This document shows positions 58,200 to 64,000 of a stretch of DNA of 64,000 bases, in pieces. How positions within the stretch are numbered: position 1 is the stretch's first letter; each line of letters begins with the position of its first letter. Made by a program: the position numbers and the translations under genes. This DNA comes from Phyllostachys edulis (taxonomy: Eukaryota; Streptophyta; Magnoliopsida; Poales; Poaceae). The notes beneath the pieces are model-generated. The model was not told the origin of the DNA. It was given only the letters and a program-made list of their open reading frames with translations, and made no database searches. Location: assembly GCA_036346405.1 (NCBI GenBank), contig CM070548.1, forward strand, positions 89,673,333-89,737,332. The letters are read 5' to 3'.

Positions 58200-58675
58200 G
58201 CGGAATATAACGGGTTCACCACATTGTCGTATTTTGTTGGTATATAATTTTATTTTTTGTCTTTGTTTTTGCTCAACATCTCAAAGTACATATGAAGAAC
58301 ATAGCGGATTCACCATATTGCTGTATTTTGTTGGTATATAATTTTTTTTGTCGTTGTTTTTGCTCAACCTCTCAAAGTACATGTGAGATTTTGAATCATG
58401 TGATGGAAATATGAGTTATTAAGACTTTCAAGAATAACTACAGTGACCAAGAACCAAAATTACATAAATAATTTACTGTAATTTATGTATAATGGAGTTG
58501 TAATTTTTTTGTCTTTGTTTTTTGTTCAACCTTTCAAAGTATATGTGTGATTTTGAATCATGTGAAGGAAATATAAGTTATTAAGACTTTTAAGAATAAT
58601 TACAGTGACCAAGAACCAAAATTACATAAATAATTTATTGTAATTTATGTATAATGGAGTTGTAAATGAACCTTC
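58200..58675. repeat. Composite imperfect tandem repeat
   Basis: Two nested periods are visible. Around 58205-58400 a unit containing TTCACCA, ATTTTGTTGGTATATAATTT and CTCAACATCTCAAAGTACAT repeats at about 100 bp. From about 58350 a 161-bp unit (GTCGTTGTTTTTGCTCAACC ... AATGGAGTTGTAA) is followed from 58511 by a second copy with few changes. Confidence 0.8.
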
Positions 58676-59543
58676 AAAATGTGGCAGTTTTTTAATAAGA
58701 AAACATGTGAATTCTGTATAGACACCCATAAAAAAAAACTTATTTGGATCAGTGTCTTATGCATGCCATTAGCTTATTTGGATCCGTCTGTCAGTATCAT
58801 GCATTTAGTCTACTCATAAGAGATAAAAACAAGAACCGCATACCATGCTCGCACTTAACAATAAAACGTCTTATTTATCCTCTTAATTACGTAGCTCTTC
58901 ATGCAGCATTACTCTGCGCTCAGTCTGCACGCCAGGTAGTTTACATTACCCACCCCTTTTACTTTTAAGGTTACACTACACACTTGTTTATTACTGCAAT
59001 ACTGCATCTTGCCCATGACATTACAGTCAGCTGTCTCCCAGTACAAGCTTGGGGCAGCTCTAGTGCGTAGTTAGGGCGCACACACACATCAATGCTTGTT
59101 CTTAGTTACATGTAAGTGGAACTACTAATATACTTACTTGCCCAGATTGCAATATGAACTTCATAAATATACTACAAGTCTTGAATCATCATACGGAATC
59201 TGCATATAAAGTGATTGTTTGTTCCTCGAGCCCAGATTGCAATATGAACTTCATAAATATATTTTTTCCCCTGACGAAACTGAAGTGGTCACCGAGGCCT
59301 TGTGCCTGATGGAAGAGACCTGTATGGTGAATTGTCGAGACTGCCTTATTTGGCTATACTCTACGATGAGTATTTACGTTTTTCATGTGACATTTTTCTG
59401 GCACTCCTTTCTTAAGAGCTCTGTCAAGCCCTTGATGATTAATCACCTCTAATACTGCAAGATGAAGTCGCATTGATGTTCATCTTCTGGACAGCAATAC
59501 AATTACCATTTCAGTCAATTTTGACCTCAGGTATGACTATTAT
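58676..59543. other. Intergenic DNA with a 30-bp direct repeat
   Basis: CCCAGATTGCAATATGAACT plus the next ten bases occurs at 59141-59170 and again at 59231-59260, giving a 90-bp offset. No gene recognised. Confidence 0.5.
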
Positions 59544-60465
59544 TGTAACACTCCCGTTTTCAATCGGTGAACAGTATTTACCGTTTGTCATAGTTTCGTT
59601 TGTATCTCATTTTCCTTGTTTTTTTCAAACTTCAACTCAATTTCGGTGCCCTCTGCGCTGCATCTGCTTCCCCTCACTTGCCCGCCCATGGCCACGCCAG
59701 AGCTGCTCCGCCCCATATTGTCGCCAGTTGGCAGCGCCATCTGCTCGCCCTGCGCAAGTCGGTGCCCTCTTCGCCGCATCTGCTCCCCCTCACCTGCTCC
59801 TTGACTCCAGCACCCTTGCCACCGCCTTGTTCCATCGCCGCTCAGCCGCTGCACCCACCTGCCCCGTCCTTGCCACTCAGAGTGCCCATGGCCACCTCGG
59901 GACACCACGCCGCCTTGACCCTCCAACGGCTCTCCCTTCCCCCTCCTCCTAGCTATAAGAAAGCCCAAACCTCCCTCATGCTCTCCCCACTTCGCCCCGT
60001 CGCTTTGGCAAGTGCCACCTCAAAAATGCCCGCGTTTCCCTTCCAACCGAGCCGCCCTCGTCGGCAATTTGTCGCTCCGGCGACGCCACCGCCACGCTGA
60101 CCCCGTCACCAAGCGCCCCTGGAGACAAGGAAACCATCCCCTCAAGCCATTTCGCTTTTAGTCCACTACCGCGCCCGGATTTGTGTTTCTTCTCCACCTC
60201 CGGCCACCTTCTTCCCCGCCGCCGCTCTCCTTCCTCCGACCACCACAAGCACTCATCTTGGTCTTGGTGAGCTCCCCTCACTCTGCTCTTGCCCATGCTC
60301 TCACTCTCCCGCTCGGAGCATGGCCGGTTTTCTTGATTGGCTTTGAGCTCTGTCTTGCTGTTGTGCTTTCCCTCACTGCGCTGTCGCCGCTCCGGTGGTG
60401 CTTGCGTCTGCCGCCACCATCATCTTTGCCTCGGTGTGGGCATCCTGTTTTGGTCACTCCCCGCT
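59544..60465 (+). repeat. LTR-like fragment, TGTAACACTCC type
   Basis: Begins TGTAACACTCCCG, the start shared by a large group of grass gypsy LTRs. The remainder is C-rich, transcript-leader-like sequence without a sustained gene. A 33-bp segment (GGTGCCCTCTGCGCTGCATC and onward) is duplicated at 59642 and 59760. No matching second LTR is in the window. Confidence 0.4.
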
Positions 60466-61388
60466 TGTAACACCCCAAAATTTTCAATTTGGTTAAAAAT
60501 AAAATTTAAATATTTTCCTTGAGTTCTCTGGATTTTCTAGATTTTTTTTAAAAAGCTTTTTCCTATTTATGTTAAAGCCAAAATAAATTATCTACAAAAA
60601 TAAACACCAATGTTGAGTTGGAAATATTTTATTTAAGTCCAAATTGTCTCAAGGAATTTATGTGAATTTTTCCTTACTTTTTGGACTCACTTAGCTATTT
60701 TCTAAAATCCTAAAGAAATTATTTCAATTTTTGAAATCAATAAACCAAAAGAAAATCCAAAAATGAATTCGGGCCGAATTCATTCGGCCCATCTACTGTT
60801 TTGCTACCTGCTGCCCAACTCCGGCCCGCTCGGTCGCCGCCCGCCTCTCCGCGCTAGGTGGGGCATGTGATCGGCCGTCTCCCACTCTGCTCTTCTTCTC
60901 CATGCGCCACGCCCGCACCCAATAAGCCACGCGGCGTCGTTCCTCTACCGCGCTAGTGAGCCCATGCCGCCTCCTCTCAACCGCTCCGCCCTCATGCCTA
61001 TATAGGCCAGCCACAGCTCCCTGCCGCCACTCTCCTTCTCTTCCCGCTTCTCCACCACAAGCAATCGCGGAGGAGCCGCCGCGCCATTTTCGGCTGCTAA
61101 GCCACGCTCGCCATTCCTGGCCGCGCCGGCGACCTTTTCCCCGGGCCGACAGCGTCACGGCGCACCATGTGACTCCGCAAGCAAGAACCCCCAATTAATT
61201 GGAAGGTCTGTCCAACGGAGCACACTACACAGTCGTCTTCACCAAATCCGGCCGATTCTGTTGTCGGCACCTTCGTACCCTATCCGATGAGCGCCAACGC
61301 AATTAATTTTGTCGGGAGCACCTCCTCGCCTCCCTCTAGCTTTCCCCCACATCCACCAAGGCTCTCCCTCTCCCCAACCCTGCCGCCA
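60466..61388 (+). repeat. LTR-like fragment, TGTAACACCCC type
   Basis: Begins TGTAACACCCCAAAATTTTC, a canonical grass LTR start. An A/T-rich U3-like part is followed by a GC-rich part with a TATA box (CTATATAGG, about 60999), as expected for a plus-strand LTR. It ends where a different repeat begins at 61389. Partial or solo LTR. Confidence 0.5.
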
Positions 61389-61420
61389 TGTTGGGACCCC
61401 GAGTAGCAACCCCGGGACCC

Positions 61421-61826
61421 TCTGTGCACTCTGGACCAGTCCTAAGATTAGTAACTGGTCCACACAGTTTCAACAACGAGGTCATCACAACCATACAAAC
61501 AAACTATAGAAAAAGCAGACAAATTAACAATAATAATATCAAAATACCTTATGATCAAGGTTCTTACAGAGGTTTGCCACGCAGGGCTACAACAAAAAGA
61601 GGTCGCAGCGGAAAAAAAACAAAAGAACACGTGGAGGCCATTCGACATACCCACAGACAATCGAGTGGAGGACGTCCCTAGCACGAGAGGTCTTCAAAGA
61701 CCTCCTCTTCATAGAGCTCGGAGCTCCCTGGTTCCTCTTTAGTTGCTGATCAACCAAATGGCACATAGCCACGAGTACTTTGAATGTACTCAACAAGCCG
61801 TAGGGAACAAGTATGCAAATAATATT
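61421..61826. repeat. Dispersed direct repeat, copy A
   Basis: Aligns with 63604-64000 throughout: TCTGTGCAC, GACCATTC/AACCATAC, CTTATGATCAA/CTTATGGTCAA, ATCGAGTGGAGGACGTCCC and GAGTACTTTGAATGTACTC. Identity is roughly 65-70 percent. Confidence 0.75.
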
Positions 61827-62606
61827 CATGCCAGGCTCAACAAGGACAGCTTTATGGTTACTTCGCAGAAAGCAATATTGAATGAAAATATAATAAGTAG
61901 ATTGCAAAGCACAAGTTGAAAGATTAATACATAAGTAAACAAGTTTCTTTGAAAACAAATCATGAACACCCTGTTCAATTCCTAGACCTCTCGTGACCAC
62001 TCTGGTCACTGCCCAGACCACTCGGAACCAACCAAGACCAACATTTTTGAGAAAAGTCTACCCCTTGCGTGAAATCACCAGGCATGTCTATAACCGGGAC
62101 ACGACTATTCGAATAGATTTACACTCTGCAGAGGTTGTACAGCTTTACCACAAGACATGACCTCTCTAGTTTGTTTGGCACCCGTCGATGCCCCTACTCA
62201 CTACCTTGGGTAAGCAGGCTAGAGAATGTGACAAGATCTTTACAAGGTTCTGCTTTGACTCAGTTCTGCTCGCTAAGGTTTCGCCTTCCTGGCCCCCTCT
62301 TGCACCAAGTGTGCGTGTCCATCCCATGTCTTACACACTTTCACCAAAACGGAACCAAATCAAAGCATTGCCAATTAGTTGGCCAGGTATACCCATAATG
62401 GACTTGTGGTTGCACGTTATGGCCCGGATCAATGGCTTACAAGGTTAAGTCCTTAGTGGTTGCTCAGGCGAGATCTCCTCATCCCAGTGTGCTTCCTGCA
62501 CCCCCTTTACAGCACAATCACTCGCCCGAGCGAAAATATTTTGGGTTCAACCCGGCCAATGACCACCCTAGTCATGGCACAACAGTTTTTATTAGCAGCC
62601 ACTCAG

Positions 62607-62652
62607 GCCAGGGCAACGCATGCCAGGGCAACACATGCCAAGACAACACATG
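62607..62652. repeat. Three-unit 15-bp minisatellite
   Basis: GCCAGGGCAACGCAT, then GCCAGGGCAACACAT, then GCCAAGACAACACAT. Confidence 0.85.
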
Positions 62653-62720
62653 TCACAATTCCATAATCTCTTAGTGAAACTTAACATCATTGAAACAAGT
62701 GATCGAGAGACATCACACAA

Positions 62721-63603
62721 CTAAAGCAGGTCTAAGCAATATACGCACCCTCGTTGGTTATCACAATAAGAATGTCCAACTAAGATTACCCACCTATGGT
62801 GTCCAAAGGTACATGTCAACATGTCGAACACAAGTATTCAAGGAGTCATACTGACGAGTAGGTGTTTAGCTAATTCCCAAACTATTTTATACAAATAGCC
62901 ACGCATGTTGGTATAAAACAATATAATTTTGCAAACTGGGAACGACATGATCAAAGGTCTACGACTTGCCTTCGATGAAGAGCTGAGGTTCTTAGGTAGA
63001 GGTCATCGGGTCCATGAACTCTTCAGAGTAGTCAAAATCTACACGTGCGAAAAAAGCCAAATAAATACAACAAATCTAAATAAAAACAAAAACTACCAGA
63101 CTAGAACCAAAAGAAAAGCACAAAAACAGAAGAACTAGAAATGGGCTCTCGGGAGGAGGTCCAACTGAGAGGGTGGAGGTCCTGAGGTCCTACGAAGGAT
63201 ACGACTACTCACGTGGTTGTAAAAGGGACACAACTACGCAATGTGGTTGTGAGAGGGATACAACTACACAACGTGGTTGTGAGAGAGCAAAAAGGAGGGC
63301 AGGGCTCGAAGAAACTCACCCGGAGAGAGAGAGAGAGAGCGAGAAAGAGGCTAGAGAAGACTGGAGGAGGACGGCGAACGACGCAGGCGCTCCGGTGAAC
63401 TTGTAAGGACCCGACCCGAGAGGACCCGGAGGGTTCTCTCAGGACCTCCTAGGAGGTCCAACAGAACCACCTGGAGGTCTGGGAAGAATCCTCCAAGGCC
63501 TCCCAAGAGGTCCTCCAGGACCTCCCAGAGAGCCTCTAGGACCACCCAAGGGGACTCGAAGGTCCACCCGGAGGTCCTCCAAGACCACCCGGAGGTCCCA
63601 GTT
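62721..63603. other. Repeat-derived DNA between the two LTR-like copies
   Basis: 62721-63130 is AT-rich without features. 63213-63285 holds the 31-bp tandem repeat. A (GA)n tract lies at 63325-63340. 63420-63600 is built of irregular AGGTCCTCC/GGACCTCC words. No gene recognised. Confidence 0.45.
63213..63285. repeat. 31-bp tandem repeat, about 2.4 units
   Basis: GTGGTTGTAAAAGGGACACA, GTGGTTGTGAGAGGGATACA and a partial third GTGGTTGTGAGAG, each followed by ACTAC-CAA. Confidence 0.8.
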
Positions 63604-64000
63604 CTCTGTGCACAATGAGCTAGTCCCAAGATCAGATCGCTAGCTCGCACAGACCCAACATCGGTGTCATCACGACCATTCAGCAAACTTAAGATGAAGC
63701 AGACCAATTAATATTTATAGACAAAAGACCTTATGGTCAAACTTATTCTGAGGGTGCAGCGAAATAAGCAACAAAGAAAAGAACACTTGCAGCGGAGAAC
63801 AAAATACAGCGCGGAGCTACTCGGCGAGCCACAGGCCATCGAGTGGAGGACGTCCCCTAGTCCACGGGGTCTCCAACAAACTCCTCCTCGCAGTGCTCGG
63901 AGCACCCTGGGAGGTCTTCGGCTGCTGATTAACCAGAGGGCAAAAGCCATGAGTACTTTGAATGTACTCGGCAAGCCATAGGGAAATAATGCAATAATAT
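63604..64000. repeat. Dispersed direct repeat, copy B (runs off the window)
   Basis: Related to 61421-61826 in the same orientation. The pair could be two LTRs of one element or two independent fragments; the window ends before this can be settled. Confidence 0.7.

Larger units (their letters stand above)
61389..62720 (-). repeat. LTR-like retrotransposon fragment, probable minus orientation
   Basis: The block starts TGTTGGGACCCCGAG and contains GGGACCCTCTGTGCAC, the reverse of a common grass LTR 3' end. Positions 61421-61826 are related to 63604-64000. No coding domain was recognised, and the right edge is approximate. Confidence 0.4.

Noticed and set aside
59600..60100. 166-codon plus-strand frame
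   Set aside because: Proline/alanine/serine low complexity inside an LTR-like leader, open in several frames; not a supported gene.
1..64000. tRNA and rRNA genes
   Set aside because: I looked for tRNA A/B-box patterns and rRNA-like blocks by eye and saw only retrotransposon primer-binding sites; a tRNAscan-type search would settle this.

Overview
This window is plant nuclear DNA, most likely from a grass (Poaceae). The evidence is the intron-rich genes with canonical GT-AG junctions, the very GC-rich 5' exons set in AT-rich intergenic DNA, and the dense nested LTR retrotransposons and MITEs. I cannot name the species from sequence alone.

Three host genes look intact. (1) A MIZU-KUSSEI1-like (DUF617) gene, plus strand, 3822-4745, two exons, 272 residues. 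(2) A TBC-domain Rab GTPase-activating protein (TBC1D15/GYP7 type), minus strand, 43883 down to 25907. I traced 15 exons whose phases all agree, giving 672 residues. (3) A nuclear matrix constituent protein 1 (NMCP1/CRWN1-type plant lamina) gene, minus strand, 50989 down to 45308, with 8 coding exons (1153 residues) and a probable intron in its 5' UTR. A broken, apparently intronless WAT1/EamA transporter fragment lies at 22.1-22.8 kb.

Mobile DNA fills most of the rest. From 4.87 to 15.14 kb there is a decayed minus-strand Ty3/gypsy element. It keeps gag, protease, RT and part of RNase H, has no integrase that I can see, and carries an antisense accessory ORF. A solo LTR (10066-11556) has landed inside its RT. 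Its 5' LTR is cut off at 15140 by a plus-strand Ty1/copia element (to 20650) that is itself missing most of its 5' LTR. The introns of the TBC gene hold at least five insertions: a 5.17-kb copia element with two 210-bp LTRs that look identical, a 5' fragment of a second copia element, and three hAT-like TIR elements, two of them with exact 8-bp target duplications. The last 8 kb (56-64 kb) has no recognisable host gene and is made of LTR-like fragments and short tandem repeats.

The three host genes are not obviously related in function: root hydrotropism family, endomembrane Rab regulation, and nuclear periphery. NMCP1 and the TBC gene are head-to-tail on the minus strand, 1.4 kb apart. I found no operon-like or novel multi-gene system. 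The most informative signals are the nested insertion history and the gene fragment flanked by direct repeats. All similarity statements come from recognising protein motifs by eye; no search was run.
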